Shown here in pieces: positions 25,328 through 33,617 of a stretch of DNA of 41,381 nucleotides. The translations under genes were made by a program, and so were the position numbers. This DNA comes from JBGPTF01 sp041490445. GTDB taxonomy: Bacteria > Acidobacteriota > Terriglobia > Acidiferrales > UBA7541. Numbering within the stretch: position 1 is the first letter of the stretch; each line of letters starts with the position of its first letter. Location of the stretch: the NCBI GenBank assembly GCA_041490445.1, contig JBGPTF010000022.1, forward strand, positions 1 to 41,381, read 5' to 3'. Below the pieces are notes generated by a model. The model was not told the DNA's origin. It saw only the letters and a program-made list of their open reading frames with translations, and did no database searches.

Positions 25328-25493
25328 CTCTGCCTCCTGACCTTCATTGGACCATATTTCCCGGATGAAGTGCTGTAATGCCGAGTCCGATGAAAACCAA
25401 TCGCAGATGGCAGGCACACCCCTCATGCCCGTACTTCTCCGCCATCCAACCGGGTCGCGGCGGTTCGCTTGCTGCCCGCACCGCCGCGTGCCG

Positions 25494-25811
25494 CTAGGGA
25501 TTCACAACCACGTCGGGGTCCACGCGCCGTCCGGACACCATGACGTAGTACTTGTACTGCTTCTCCGTGGCGTTCCCGCGTACAGCGCCGGAATCCGGAG
25601 TGTGTTTGTCGAAATGATGCTGCCCAAAGGGGCTGTCGCTCGGCTCGAACTCCACGGACCAGACGGCATTCGGATCCTTACACTCAAATCGCACTGTATC
25701 CTTGGATTTCTTGCTCAGCAAAAAGCTCATCGGTTCGACATTGGGATCACCGCCCGGGACGGGTGTGATCGTCACGACGAGAGCCAGCGGGGCCGGTTGT
25801 GAAGTTGCCAT
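25494..25811 (-). CDS. small protein, paralogue B of a tandem pair
   Basis: 105 residues starting MATSQPAPLALVVTITPVPGGDP, a clear paralogue of the gene at 25004, with WSVEFEPSDSPFGQHHF and a C-terminus YKYYVMVSGRRVDPDVVVNP. GGAGAAAAACATG provides the ribosome-binding site. It begins 24 bp downstream of the kinase-TPR stop codon, so it is very probably in the same transcript; 166 bp of non-coding DNA separate it from paralogue A. No function recognised. Co-expression with a membrane kinase makes a regulated or sensed partner conceivable, but that is speculation. Confidence 0.75.
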   Translation of the reverse strand: MATSQPAPLALVVTITPVPGGDPNVEPMSFLLSKKSKDTVRFECKDPNAVWSVEFEPSDSPFGQHHFDKHTPDSGAVRGNATEKQYKYYVMVSGRRVDPDVVVNP

Positions 25812-25835
25812 GTTTTTCTCCTTTTCCCTTGAGAA

Positions 25836-28586
25836 TCACTTCTCCTGCACCAGTTTCTGAAATTCCGGGTCGTTTTGTAGACAGTCGAAAAACGGGTTGT
25901 TCCGCGCTTCGCTCGAGTGGACGCCGGCGCTATGCGCCTTCTTCAGCCACTCGAGCGCGGCTTGCGCTTCGCCCAGGTGGCAGTGGATGAGCGCCGCCTT
26001 GAACTGGAGATCCGGATTATCCGGGGCGATTCGCAGCGCCTTCGCCAGATCGTCGAGGGCATCTTTTCTCTGGCCGAGCATGGCGTGATACCACGCCATC
26101 TGGGCCAGCACGCGCGGATCGCGCGGGTTCACGCGCAACTGCTCGTCCGCCAGCGACACTGCTTTCTGAAATGCACCCGCGGCCTGCGCGCGCTGCCCCG
26201 GCGAACAGTAATACGCCTCGCCCAGATTCCCCCAGACGGTGGGGAACTGTGGCAGAAGTTTGGTCGCCTCTTCATAACTGTGCGCGGCATCCGCGTAGCG
26301 GCGCAGATAGAAATCCGCCGCGCCCAGATTGATCAGCGCCCCGCCCGAAGGCCGAATCGCAATCGAGTGCTCGAGCGTCTTGCGCGCGTCTTCGTAGCGG
26401 CCCATTTGCACGTGGATCGCGCCGAGATTGGAATAGCCGCGGTAGCTGTCGGGCGCCAGCTCCACGACGTGCCCGAACATCTGCGCTGCCTCGCCGTAGC
26501 GCGCCCTGCGAAAATAGAAATCGCCCAGCCAGCTATACCCGGCCCAGTATTGCGGCCGCAGTTCGATCGCGCGGCGGAACGTTTGTTCCGCCTCGGGCAG
26601 CTTGCCGAGTCTCTGGTAGGCGTCGGCCAATCCACGATACGCCTCGTCGCTCGTCGCCTCCGCTCGGAGCGCTGCTTGGAACTCCGAGACCGCTTGCTCG
26701 TACTTGCCAGTTCCGTTATCCACCTTTCCCAGGCAGATGTGCGCCGAGGAAAGATTTGGATCGAGTTGCAGCGCCCGTTCGCAAGCCTGGCGCGCCGGCT
26801 CGACCCACGTCGTGTCCGTGTAGTTCGTCTCCGAGAATTTCCACCAATACGCCTGCCCCAGGCCCGTGTCGGCCAGCGCGTAATTCGGATCGAGCGCGAG
26901 CGCCTTCTGGAATGCGGCGACGGCATGATCGACGTTTTCCGGGCGATCATAGTTTTGCAGGTACCCGCGCCCCTGGAGATACAGGCTGTACGCGTTCGGC
27001 ACCTGCGTGCCGTGCGTCCCGAGTGCCTGGCGTTCGCGCGGCTGCACATTCAGATCGAGCATCTGCACCGCGCCGCCCACCACGGCGTCCTGGACGGCAA
27101 ACGGATCATCGGCGGAAACCGTGATGCTGTCCGCGCGCAGTTGGCGGTGCGTGCGCGTGTCCACCAGCGCGAAATTGACGCGGACGCGGTCGCCCACGCG
27201 CAGGAAGCTGCCTTCGAGCGCCAGATTCACTCCAAACTCTTTGAGCGCCTGATCGGGCGTGCTCACGCCCCGGGCCTTCACTTCCGTCGCCGGAACCACC
27301 TGGAGTGGGCGGCCGCCGGTTAGCTGCGTGAGCTTCGTTGTGAGCGTTTCGGTGAGGCCCGTGCCGAACGCGGCGCTTTCCGGATCATTGCCTGCCACCG
27401 TGAAGGCCAGCACGGCGATTTGCTTCTGTTCCGGCACCACGCCGGCAAAGAGCCAGTTCCGGATCTGCTGCCGGACAGAGGGCAGCGCGGCGCCGAGCAC
27501 CAGAAGCATCGCGATGGCCGCGGCTGTCCAGAGAACCGCGCGCTGCCTCGGAAAATGCAAGCGCAGGATCGGCAGCGAACCGGGATGCGCCACCGCCCGT
27601 TCGATGGCGCGCAGATCCACGGCAAGGTCCGCCGCCGAGGCGTAGCGGCCAGTGGGATCCTTGACCATCGCCTTGCCGACAACGCGGTCCAGTTCTTCCG
27701 GGATGCGGGCATCCGAGTCGTGCAGCGACGCTGGCTGTTTGTGCAGGATGCGGTCGCACGTCTCGACAAAACTTGGCGCGCGGAAGGGATTCTTTCCGGA
27801 AAGCATCTCGTAGCAGATCACGCCGAGTGAAAAAATATCGGCGCGGGTGTCGGCTTCTTTTTCCTGCAGCACTTCCGGCGCCATGTAGGGAGGCGTCCCG
27901 CTCAGTCCGGCTGGCTGCCTTCCAAGCGTATCCATGGTCGCAAATTCATCGGCGCGCGGCAGGCGCTTGGCCACGCCGAAATCGAGAATCTTCACCTGCC
28001 CCGCAGGGTTGACAACAATATTCTCGGGCTTCAGGTCGCGGTGCAGAATCCCTCGCGCGTGCGCTGCGGCCACCGCTTCGGCGCACTGGCGTGCGATACC
28101 CAGGGATTCTTCGATCGGCAGCGCTTCGCTCAGTTTTTGCCGCAGCGTCTGCCCTTCCACGTACTCCATCACCAGGAAAAGTTGCCCCTGCTCTTCGAAC
28201 AGGTCATGGACGGCGGCAATGTGCGGGTCGCTCAGCCCGGACGCCAGCTCCGCTTCCTTCCGCAAATAGCGGCGATAGCGCTCGTCGGCCTGCATGTCGG
28301 GTGCAATGCGCTTCAGCGCTACGGTGCGTTTCAGCCGTGTGTCATCGGCGCGATAGACCTCGCCCATGCCGCCGGCGCCCAGGCGCGCGCGAATGAGGAA
28401 ACGACCGACGGTCGTGCCCGTCAGGTCGGCAACGGCGGCGCTTCCGGATTCCGGCTGCATTCTCGGCTCGGCCATCGGAATGAAGAACCCTCGTCTCGCT
28501 CGCAAGCGCTCCGTGGAAAAATTCCGATAAGGAGGGGGACGACACTCGCACGCCGAAGCGCCTTGCGTGCTCTCTTGCGTCGTCAT
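25836..28586 (-). CDS. membrane Ser/Thr protein kinase with TolB-like domain and TPR repeats
   Basis: Up to 916 residues. Kinase domain at about 60-320: GAGGMGEVYRA, VALKRI, HRDLKPENIV, DFGVAK, GTPPYMAPEVL, all catalytic residues present. One membrane helix follows (VLWTAAAIAMLLVLGAALP, near 350), then a TolB-like/FlgO-type domain (IAVLAFTVAGNDPESAAFGTG) and about ten TPR repeats to the C-terminus. The architecture is that of Acidobacteriota/myxobacterial sensor kinases with cytosolic kinase and periplasmic TPR receptor. The start is uncertain: ATG 28586 or 28475 (MAEPRMQ), since neither has a strong ribosome-binding site. Followed within 24 bp by the small paralogue pair. Confidence 0.92.
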   Translation of the reverse strand: MTTQESTQGASACECRPPPYRNFSTERLRARRGFFIPMAEPRMQPESGSAAVADLTGTTVGRFLIRARLGAGGMGEVYRADDTRLKRTVALKRIAPDMQADERYRRYLRKEAELASGLSDPHIAAVHDLFEEQGQLFLVMEYVEGQTLRQKLSEALPIEESLGIARQCAEAVAAAHARGILHRDLKPENIVVNPAGQVKILDFGVAKRLPRADEFATMDTLGRQPAGLSGTPPYMAPEVLQEKEADTRADIFSLGVICYEMLSGKNPFRAPSFVETCDRILHKQPASLHDSDARIPEELDRVVGKAMVKDPTGRYASAADLAVDLRAIERAVAHPGSLPILRLHFPRQRAVLWTAAAIAMLLVLGAALPSVRQQIRNWLFAGVVPEQKQIAVLAFTVAGNDPESAAFGTGLTETLTTKLTQLTGGRPLQVVPATEVKARGVSTPDQALKEFGVNLALEGSFLRVGDRVRVNFALVDTRTHRQLRADSITVSADDPFAVQDAVVGGAVQMLDLNVQPRERQALGTHGTQVPNAYSLYLQGRGYLQNYDRPENVDHAVAAFQKALALDPNYALADTGLGQAYWWKFSETNYTDTTWVEPARQACERALQLDPNLSSAHICLGKVDNGTGKYEQAVSEFQAALRAEATSDEAYRGLADAYQRLGKLPEAEQTFRRAIELRPQYWAGYSWLGDFYFRRARYGEAAQMFGHVVELAPDSYRGYSNLGAIHVQMGRYEDARKTLEHSIAIRPSGGALINLGAADFYLRRYADAAHSYEEATKLLPQFPTVWGNLGEAYYCSPGQRAQAAGAFQKAVSLADEQLRVNPRDPRVLAQMAWYHAMLGQRKDALDDLAKALRIAPDNPDLQFKAALIHCHLGEAQAALEWLKKAHSAGVHSSEARNNPFFDCLQNDPEFQKLVQEK

Positions 28587-28754
28587 CCTACTGCTAGGCT
28601 TCGCAAATGTAAATCATTGCCCCCGGTTGCGCCGAGTCGCATGATCGGGAGCAATGGAAATCCAGGTAGTGGGCCAGTTTGAAATCGTTGGAACTGGCGC
28701 GAAGTTCCCGAATTGGGCGCGTGGCTTCGGCTCTGGCCTGATATCCTCGTGTCC

Positions 28755-29375
28755 ATGGCCGAATCGATCCAAGCTCGCCAAGCAATGATTCAGCGAGGTA
28801 GGCGACTGGAGTATTTCACCATTGCCTGGAACAGTCTCGAAGGAATCGTTGCAGTCGTGGCCGGAGTGATTGCCGGCAGCATCTCTTTGGTCGGTTTTGG
28901 TGTGGATAGCTTCATCGAAGTCACATCAGGTGCTGCGCTGCTGTGGCGGATGTCCATTGATGCGGAGGAACACAAACGAGAGCGAATCGAGCAGAGAACG
29001 CTCAGGATCGTAGGCGCCTGTTTCCTCGCGCTGGCGGCCTATGTGGGTTACGAAGCTGTAACCAATCTGATGGAGAAAAGGGCTCCGCAACATAGCCTTG
29101 CTGGAATAATTCTTGCCTGTGCTTCACTCGTAGCCATGCCCTTGCTCTCTCGTGCGAAGCGGCGCGTGGCAGCGCACCTGAAGAGCGCAGCGATGAACGC
29201 AGATGCCAAACAGACGGAATTTTGTACGTATCTTTCAGCCATTCTGCTCGGCGGCTTGCTTCTAAATGCCGTCGCGGACCTGTGGTGGGCAGACCCCCTT
29301 GCGGGTCTCATCATGGTTCCGATCATTGCGAAAGAGGGGGTGGACGGGCTACGGGGCGACACCTGTTGCGACTGA
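28755..29375 (+). CDS. cation-efflux-like (CDF-related) membrane protein
   Basis: 206 residues starting MAESIQARQAMIQRGRRLEYFTIAWNSLEGIVAV. About five membrane segments. GFGVDSFIEVTSGAALLWRM and the C-terminal LLNAVADLWWADPLAGLIM carry the paired Asp/Asn positions of the cation diffusion facilitator metal site. It lacks the cytosolic C-terminal domain of full CDF proteins and is shorter than the usual ~300 residues, which is common for this 'cation transporter' subgroup. Substrate, probably a divalent metal such as Zn, is not established. Single gene immediately upstream of rnpB. Confidence 0.82.
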   Translation: MAESIQARQAMIQRGRRLEYFTIAWNSLEGIVAVVAGVIAGSISLVGFGVDSFIEVTSGAALLWRMSIDAEEHKRERIEQRTLRIVGACFLALAAYVGYEAVTNLMEKRAPQHSLAGIILACASLVAMPLLSRAKRRVAAHLKSAAMNADAKQTEFCTYLSAILLGGLLLNAVADLWWADPLAGLIMVPIIAKEGVDGLRGDTCCD

Positions 29376-29411
29376 AATTGAAACTCACCCACTACCGAAA
29401 TCCACCCCCGG

Positions 29412-29440
29412 TTGTGCGCCCCTCATTCACAACGTATAAT
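29412..29440 (+). promoter_or_regulatory. rnpB promoter
   Basis: -35 TTGTGC (29412-29417), 17-bp spacer and consensus -10 TATAAT (29435-29440), placing transcription start near 29447-29449, exactly at the predicted P1 helix of RNase P RNA. Confidence 0.8.
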
Positions 29441-29448
29441 GGAAGCTG

Positions 29449-29982
29449 GCGGGCGGGTCGGGTGATCGCTGATTCGGCTCTCGCAAGGGAGCTGGGTTGG
29501 AGGAAAGTCCGGACTCCCCCATCCTCGGCCGGAAGGCCCGGGATGGATGGGCAACGCGCCTGGTAACGCCAGGGGGCCGGGTCCTCAAGGGCTCGGCTAC
29601 GGAAAGTGCCACAGAAAAGAAACCGCCGGTGCTAGCGAGCCTCCGCGGCAGACTCGAGGCAAAACCTCGAGCCCGCCTTCTCGGGCAGCGCGCATTTGGC
29701 AAGGGTGAAACGGTGGGGTAAGAGCCCACCGCTCCGGTGGCGACACCGGAGGCACGGCAAACCCCGCGTGGAGCAAGGCCAAATAGGAGGGGAGGGCTGG
29801 CCCGGCCCGGATGCGGCGATTGGCAACAATGGCCGCTGCGACCCTCGGGTAGGCTGCTTGAGCCGTGGAGCGATTCGCGGCCCAGAGGAATGATCGCCCC
29901 GGTGGCGTCGCGAAGCGTCCCGATGCTTTTTGTCGGGAAGGCCGCACGCCCCGGACAAAATCCGGCTTACAGACCTGTCCGC
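29449..29982 (+). ncRNA. rnpB: RNase P RNA (bacterial type A)
   Basis: Hallmark conserved motifs are present in order: GAGGAAAGTCCGGACTCC (29500-29517), CACAGAAAAGAAACCGCC, AAGGGTGAAACGGTGGGGTA with AGAGCCCACCG, GGCAAACCCC, and the 3' ACAAAATCCGGCTTACAGA. Helix P1 closes between GCGGGCGGGTC (29449-29459) and GACCTGTCCGC (29972-29982), with two G-U pairs. The RNA is the catalytic subunit that removes 5' leaders from pre-tRNAs. At about 534 nt it is longer than a typical type A RNA. Its last 22 bp are the attachment core of the element to the right, so the element leaves the gene intact. Confidence 0.96.
29961..29982 (+). repeat. attL core: 3' end of rnpB
   Basis: Begins TCCGGCTTACAGACCTGTCC and ends GC. 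The same 22 bp recur at 39683 exactly and at 38280 with one T-to-C change. It forms the 3' strand of RNase P helix P1, so recombination here preserves the RNA. Confidence 0.85.
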
Positions 29983-29987
29983 TGAAT

Positions 29988-31190
29988 TCATTGCACTTGC
30001 TCTTTTTTCGGTTCCGATTCTGCCCAAATTCTGCCCAACTCTTCGGCTTCCGGCCCCGATTCCAGAATGCGACGCACGCGCTCGCGCAGCTCAGGAACGA
30101 ATGGCGCATAGTGCCCTTCGACCGTCTGGATCGTGTCCCCAAGCGTCTTCGCCACGTCGTAAGGGGAGGCTCCGCGAACAAGCATCTCGACCGCCAGGCT
30201 GTCCCGGAAGCGATGCGGATGCGCATTCACCACGCCAGCGCGACGGCCCAGAGCAACCATTCTCTCGTAGAGACGATTCCGCGTAAATGGCTTTGCTGTC
30301 TGTGGATTCAGCAACACGCGCTCCGACAGTTCCGGTTTTCGCCGGCCCCGCTCCACTTCGAGCGCGAAGAAAAGCTCAAGGTGAATCGGAAGGATGACGC
30401 GCTTCCCGCGTTTCTGTGTGACGCGAACGATCTCCCGCGCATCCCAATCCACTTCGGCCCATGTCAGTGCGACCGCATCGGAGCCGCGAAACCCCGTCCA
30501 GCGAAGCAACAGGAAAGTGAGCATATCAGGCCCGGCACTCTCGCGCAGTTTGCGAATCTCTTCCGGCTTGAATGGCTGCGCGCCAGCTTCAGGATTTTCC
30601 CCCGGACGCCCTTCCAACCGAACGGGATTTTTCGCCACGAATTCATTCTCAACGGCAAAGGAAAAGACGCGATGCACAATCGCAGCGCAAAGCGAGAGGC
30701 TCTTCGCCGCGCCCGACTTGCTCCGCGCCCGGATCCGGTCCAACCGCCACGCCTTGAACTGCTCCACCAACGGACGGTCTATCCGTGCGAGATTTAACAC
30801 GCCGTGCTCCGCCAGGAAAATTCCGAACTCACGAATCTCGAACTCGTACCGCTGAAGAGTGGAGGCGCGAAATCTGCCGAGCGCGATCCGTCGCTGCGCA
30901 TCCTCCCGGAACAGACGGGACAACTCCGGCCACGTATGCTCAACAGGCGCAACCGGCTCGCTGTAGCCCGCGATGCGCGCCAAACGATTGAAAGTTTTTG
31001 TCGGCAGCACCACGTGCAGTTTCGGCCAAAGCAAGGACACGGAACCTTCCAAGAAGGCCCGCTCGACTTCGCTAACCGTGCGATGCGCATTTTCCCCATT
31101 CTGCGTCCCCAACGCGAAACGAATCCTTTCACCCGCAACGCAGCCTTCCGCCTGATACCATGCTCCAATTTTCCGCTCTTTGAGCTTCAC
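29988..31190 (-). CDS. tyrosine recombinase (integrase) of the rnpB element
   Basis: 400 residues. The N-terminal ~90 residues resemble an arm-binding region, 90-190 a SAM-like core-binding domain, 200-375 the catalytic domain. Catalytic residues are visible: Arg235 in WTGFRGSDAVAL, Lys in QKRGKRVILP, His326-x-x-Arg329 in HPHRFRDS and His360-Tyr361 in VEGHYAP, Tyr361 being the nucleophile. The GTG start overlaps the stop of the HTH gene by four bases with GAGG upstream, so the two are translationally coupled. The stop lies six bases from the rnpB core repeat, the usual place for an integrase beside attL. The C-terminal codons themselves contain the two arm-type repeats at 30017-30038. Confidence 0.95.
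   Translation of the reverse strand: MKLKERKIGAWYQAEGCVAGERIRFALGTQNGENAHRTVSEVERAFLEGSVSLLWPKLHVVLPTKTFNRLARIAGYSEPVAPVEHTWPELSRLFREDAQRRIALGRFRASTLQRYEFEIREFGIFLAEHGVLNLARIDRPLVEQFKAWRLDRIRARSKSGAAKSLSLCAAIVHRVFSFAVENEFVAKNPVRLEGRPGENPEAGAQPFKPEEIRKLRESAGPDMLTFLLLRWTGFRGSDAVALTWAEVDWDAREIVRVTQKRGKRVILPIHLELFFALEVERGRRKPELSERVLLNPQTAKPFTRNRLYERMVALGRRAGVVNAHPHRFRDSLAVEMLVRGASPYDVAKTLGDTIQTVEGHYAPFVPELRERVRRILESGPEAEELGRIWAESEPKKEQVQ
30017..30038. repeat. tandem 11-bp arm-type repeats near attL
   Basis: Two head-to-tail ATTCTGCCCAA units, 34 bp from the left core and inside the 3' end of the integrase gene. Two nearly identical units (ATCCTGCCCAA) lie at 38166-38187 in the same orientation near the right end. 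Confidence 0.7.
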
Positions 31191-31423
31191 CTCATCACCC
31201 TCATGCGCTCCCGCTCGATCCGTTCGACCGTTTCCACCGGAACGAGCTTGTGACCTTTCCGGCCCGGCGCTGGCGCGAAGTCTACAACGCTTTCCCCTCG
31301 CAGCAAACCATAGACCGTCGCGCGAGAGCAGCGCCAGCGCGCGGCCAGATCAGCAACACTGAAAAATTGCGGCTCACGCTTAGATGTAATTAGCCGAGAA
31401 GAAGCCAGCCTAGGCACCGTCAC
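31187..31423 (-). CDS. excisionase-like helix-turn-helix protein
   Basis: About 78 residues from the GTG at 31423 (GTG 31417 also possible); the open frame extends further upstream but loses coding character. The core QFFSVADLAARWRCSRATVYGLLRGESV is a MerR/excisionase-type HTH, followed by a beta-wing and a basic C-terminus (ETVERIERERMRVMR). Its last codons overlap the integrase start, so integrase and this protein are made together; such pairs usually set the balance between integration and excision. The 134 bp upstream, to the end of rep, carry no recognised gene. Confidence 0.7.
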   Translation of the reverse strand: MTVPRLASSRLITSKREPQFFSVADLAARWRCSRATVYGLLRGESVVDFAPAPGRKGHKLVPVETVERIERERMRVMR

Positions 31424-31557
31424 ATCGCGGCAGGAAAGACGTAAGGAAACTGCCTCAGACGATTCCGCTGGCGTAAAATCGGCAACGATAGATTGTCCAG
31501 CGACACCGCTGCGCCGCCGCCCCGCAGCTTGCACCGTCCGACTTTTCCGATTGCGCG

Positions 31558-32739
31558 TCACGGCGGGCCAGTCCCCGAAAGAACTCTCGCCCGGCCAACT
31601 TCGCGCCGAACCTGCTCCACGTCGCGGCGGCCCTCGGCTTCGAGAACAAAACGCGGCACCCACGGCTCGACAATCTCGCAAAGCCGCGCCCCGCAGAGCG
31701 GACACTCCCCGACAGGCGATTCCTCTCCCGGCTCGCGCGTCGGCTCGACGTTGTAGAACGCTCCGCCCGCAGAAAATCGGCGTGTGCGATGGAACGTCGC
31801 CTCCAACTCTGCGAGCCGCTCCGGTGTTGACGCAGACAGGAATTTCGCGGGGTATTTCAGCGCGTGCGCCAGCGCCGCTGCAAAACTCCGCGCGTGCTTT
31901 ATCGAAACAAAACTCCGCTCGCCGCGAATCTCACTCCACAGGGTTGACAACTCTTTCCGCGCTTTGCTCTGCGGCAGTCTCGGGCCGACATAAACGCAGT
32001 GCCGGTGGAGATTCGTATTCCCGCCGCCGAATTCATCGCATCCGGCGACACCGTACTCTTTGCGAGAGAGGCCGAACCGCCTCTCTGCCGCGCGCCAGAA
32101 ACGATGCAAATCCTTGTGGAACGTCTTCACAAACTCAGGTGTCGGCATCGCGCCAGTGTTCGGCACCGTGAAGTCGAGTTTCGCCACGACGATCCGGCGA
32201 CCACCTTGCTGTCCCTCATGGAGCAGATGTTCGACGACCGGCTCCAATGCCACGCGCAAATCAGAAAACTTTCCGCGAAACCACGCTGGGCCGCAGGATT
32301 CGCAATAGCGACAGCGGCACAGGTAAGGCTGAAAAAATTTGTGATGCTCAGAGGCAGTGCAGTTCAGACGACGCCCGATCCTCCCGCAGAAAATATGCCG
32401 CTTGGCCTTGGCGTGAAGCCCACGCCGCTTCATCTCCGCCGATTGCGCCAGACGTTCGGGCTTGGCACCGAACGTGTCCGCGAGCGCCGGTAGGTCAGTT
32501 CCGTCCGGCAATGCCGAACGCGGATCGCCACGGCGCGACTTCGCGTCCGTATCGGGCGAAAAATACCGCTCCCGCGCTTGCGTGCGCCGCCGCTCTTCCG
32601 AAGAAATATCTTCGGGATCAGCAATCTCTTCGCGCACCTTCCGCCGAAAGTAAGCGCCCTGTTGAGCACGCCGCCGCCGACACTCCGCGTCGAACTCCGG
32701 GGAGTGAAACCAAGATTCAAGTTTGGGTTGCGCCGACAC
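31558..32739 (-). CDS. rep: HUH-endonuclease rolling-circle replication initiator
   Basis: 393 residues from the GTG at 32739. In order: a basic N-terminus; a Cys/His zinc site near 126-150 (C, then CRCRYCESC); motif I LDFTVPNT near 188; the HUH motif LHRHCVYVG at 244-252; and motif III YPAK at 296-299, which supplies the nicking tyrosine and the YxxK lysine. A second Cys pair (CPLCGARLC) lies near 346. Such proteins nick a hairpin origin and start rolling-circle replication of plasmids, ssDNA phages or integrative elements. The frame continues upstream to 32859, but that part overlaps three strong hairpins and is compositionally odd, so the shorter start is preferred. Next minus-strand gene upstream is the OB-fold-like gene. 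Confidence 0.8.
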   Translation of the reverse strand: MSAQPKLESWFHSPEFDAECRRRRAQQGAYFRRKVREEIADPEDISSEERRRTQARERYFSPDTDAKSRRGDPRSALPDGTDLPALADTFGAKPERLAQSAEMKRRGLHAKAKRHIFCGRIGRRLNCTASEHHKFFQPYLCRCRYCESCGPAWFRGKFSDLRVALEPVVEHLLHEGQQGGRRIVVAKLDFTVPNTGAMPTPEFVKTFHKDLHRFWRAAERRFGLSRKEYGVAGCDEFGGGNTNLHRHCVYVGPRLPQSKARKELSTLWSEIRGERSFVSIKHARSFAAALAHALKYPAKFLSASTPERLAELEATFHRTRRFSAGGAFYNVEPTREPGEESPVGECPLCGARLCEIVEPWVPRFVLEAEGRRDVEQVRREVGRARVLSGTGPP

Positions 32740-32972
32740 GGTTATCCTTCGGACACAAGTAAAGGGCGCAGCGCCGCTTCGCAGCGCTGCGCTACCCCTC
32801 TCCCCCCGCCCTCTCCCCGCGCAAACCCCCGCGCGGGAGAGAGGGAGCGCGTTTGCCACCTAAGGGCTGTCTAGGGCCTCGAATCCAGGCGGGCAGCCTC
32901 TCAGCCCTTGAGGTGGCGGGTTGCTCGCCAGCAGAGCCCGCGCTTAGTGCCCAGAGGCCACCCACCGTCACG
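32740..32972. other. three stacked hairpins upstream of rep: candidate replication origin
   Basis: Three inverted repeats in 152 bp: GCGCAGCGC/GCGCTGCGC (32766-32792, perfect 9 bp); CCCTCTCCCCGCGC/GCGCGGGAGAGAGGG (32809-32845, one bulge); and GCCACCTAAGGGCTG/CAGCCCTTGAGGTGGC (32855-32917, one bulge, 32-nt loop). They lie between rep and the OB-fold-like gene. Rolling-circle Reps nick in exposed hairpin loops, commonly close to their own gene, so this is the best candidate double-strand origin. No T-runs follow the stems, which argues against simple terminators. Confidence 0.5.
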
Positions 32973-33317
32973 TCACGGGCGGGTAACTTCAACTTCAAAA
33001 TTCGCCCGCGGCGAACCTTTGCTCGTAGGCTTCAGGCCGGTGCACTCTAAATGAATTTGATCCCCCACCTGGAGCCCTTCGAGGCCCGCTGCCTGGAGCG
33101 CCATGCGAAAGCCGGTGAGATTTCCGATGGAAACCTGGTCCAGGCGCTCGCCGTCCAGATCGACCGCGTTGACGAGATCCAAGACGTAACAAGGCCCATT
33201 CTCAGACCCGAAAGTGCGAACCACCTTGCCGGCGATCTTCACGCCGGGCTTCCAGAACTCCGCGCTCAGAAACACGCTATCCGCGCCCTCCGTGCAGCCG
33301 CGAAATTTTTTAGTCAT
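32973..33317 (-). CDS. small OB-fold-like protein, possible ssDNA-binding protein
   Basis: 114 residues starting MTKKFRGCTEGADSVFLSAEF; GGAGG six bases before the ATG at 33317 decides this start over the ATG two codons upstream. It looks all-beta: VKIAGKVVRTFGSENGPCYVLDLVN, then LDQVSIGNLTGFRMALQAAG, then LQVGDQIHLECTG. Strand spacing and the position next to an HUH Rep fit an ssDNA-binding protein that coats the displaced strand. That role is inference; no family motif is decisive. Its start overlaps the stop of the 82-aa frame upstream, indicating translational coupling. Confidence 0.7.
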   Translation of the reverse strand: MTKKFRGCTEGADSVFLSAEFWKPGVKIAGKVVRTFGSENGPCYVLDLVNAVDLDGERLDQVSIGNLTGFRMALQAAGLEGLQVGDQIHLECTGLKPTSKGSPRANFEVEVTRP

Positions 33318-33558
33318 TTTCATCCTCCAGTGGATTTGAAAAAAATCGTGGAAAGTGGGCCGAAAACGTGCGCCAAAAACACGTTGAACGCAAGGACGCG
33401 CCGGCGGAAAGTCTTCGCAGGTCGAGTGCGAGCTGAGTGAGGAGGACGCCGTCCGACGAGTTGTCGAGAAGAAATTCAGCTCGCGCCCGTTCGCGCAGCT
33501 CATCGGCGGCTTGGAATAAGGTACTTGAACTCCCAGGATGGAGGTGATATCCTTGCAT
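33310..33558 (-). CDS. small helical protein of unknown function
   Basis: 82 residues. The stop codon overlaps the start region of the OB-fold-like gene (GATGAAAATGACTAA), a typical coupling arrangement that supports it being translated. The middle is helical and charged (FQAADELRERARAEFLLDNSSDGVLLTQLALDLRRL); the C-terminal third is rich in Phe and Arg and less convincing. No strong ribosome-binding site at the ATG. Family not recognised. It could alternatively be a leader whose only job is coupling. Confidence 0.5.
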   Translation of the reverse strand: MQGYHLHPGSSSTLFQAADELRERARAEFLLDNSSDGVLLTQLALDLRRLSAGASLRSTCFWRTFSAHFPRFFSNPLEDEND

Positions 33559-33577
33559 TCCGATCAGTTTCCGTTTG

Positions 33578-33617
33578 GCCCGGCGCCGCGGTGCAAACGC
33601 GGCGCGGGCTTTTTTTT
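33578..33617 (+). terminator. strong hairpin with T8 run, plus-strand orientation
   Basis: Arms GCCCGGCGCCGCG and CGCGGCGCGGGC (one bulged G), a 7-nt loop GTGCAAA and eight Ts. It is a textbook Rho-independent terminator, but for plus-strand transcription, while the genes on both sides are on the minus strand. It abuts the stop codon of the Cro-like gene. Confidence 0.75.

Noticed and set aside
25917..27323. Plus-strand open frame opposite the kinase-TPR gene
   Set aside because: Repetitive Arg/Leu-rich translation that merely mirrors the TPR codons on the other strand.
29865..30797. Plus-strand frame across the rnpB end and integrase
   Set aside because: It crosses a structural RNA and is antisense to a clear integrase; no family motif.
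32763..32917. CRISPR array or terminator cluster
   Set aside because: The three hairpins have unrelated sequences, no regular spacers and no T-runs. No CRISPR-like array was seen anywhere in the window.
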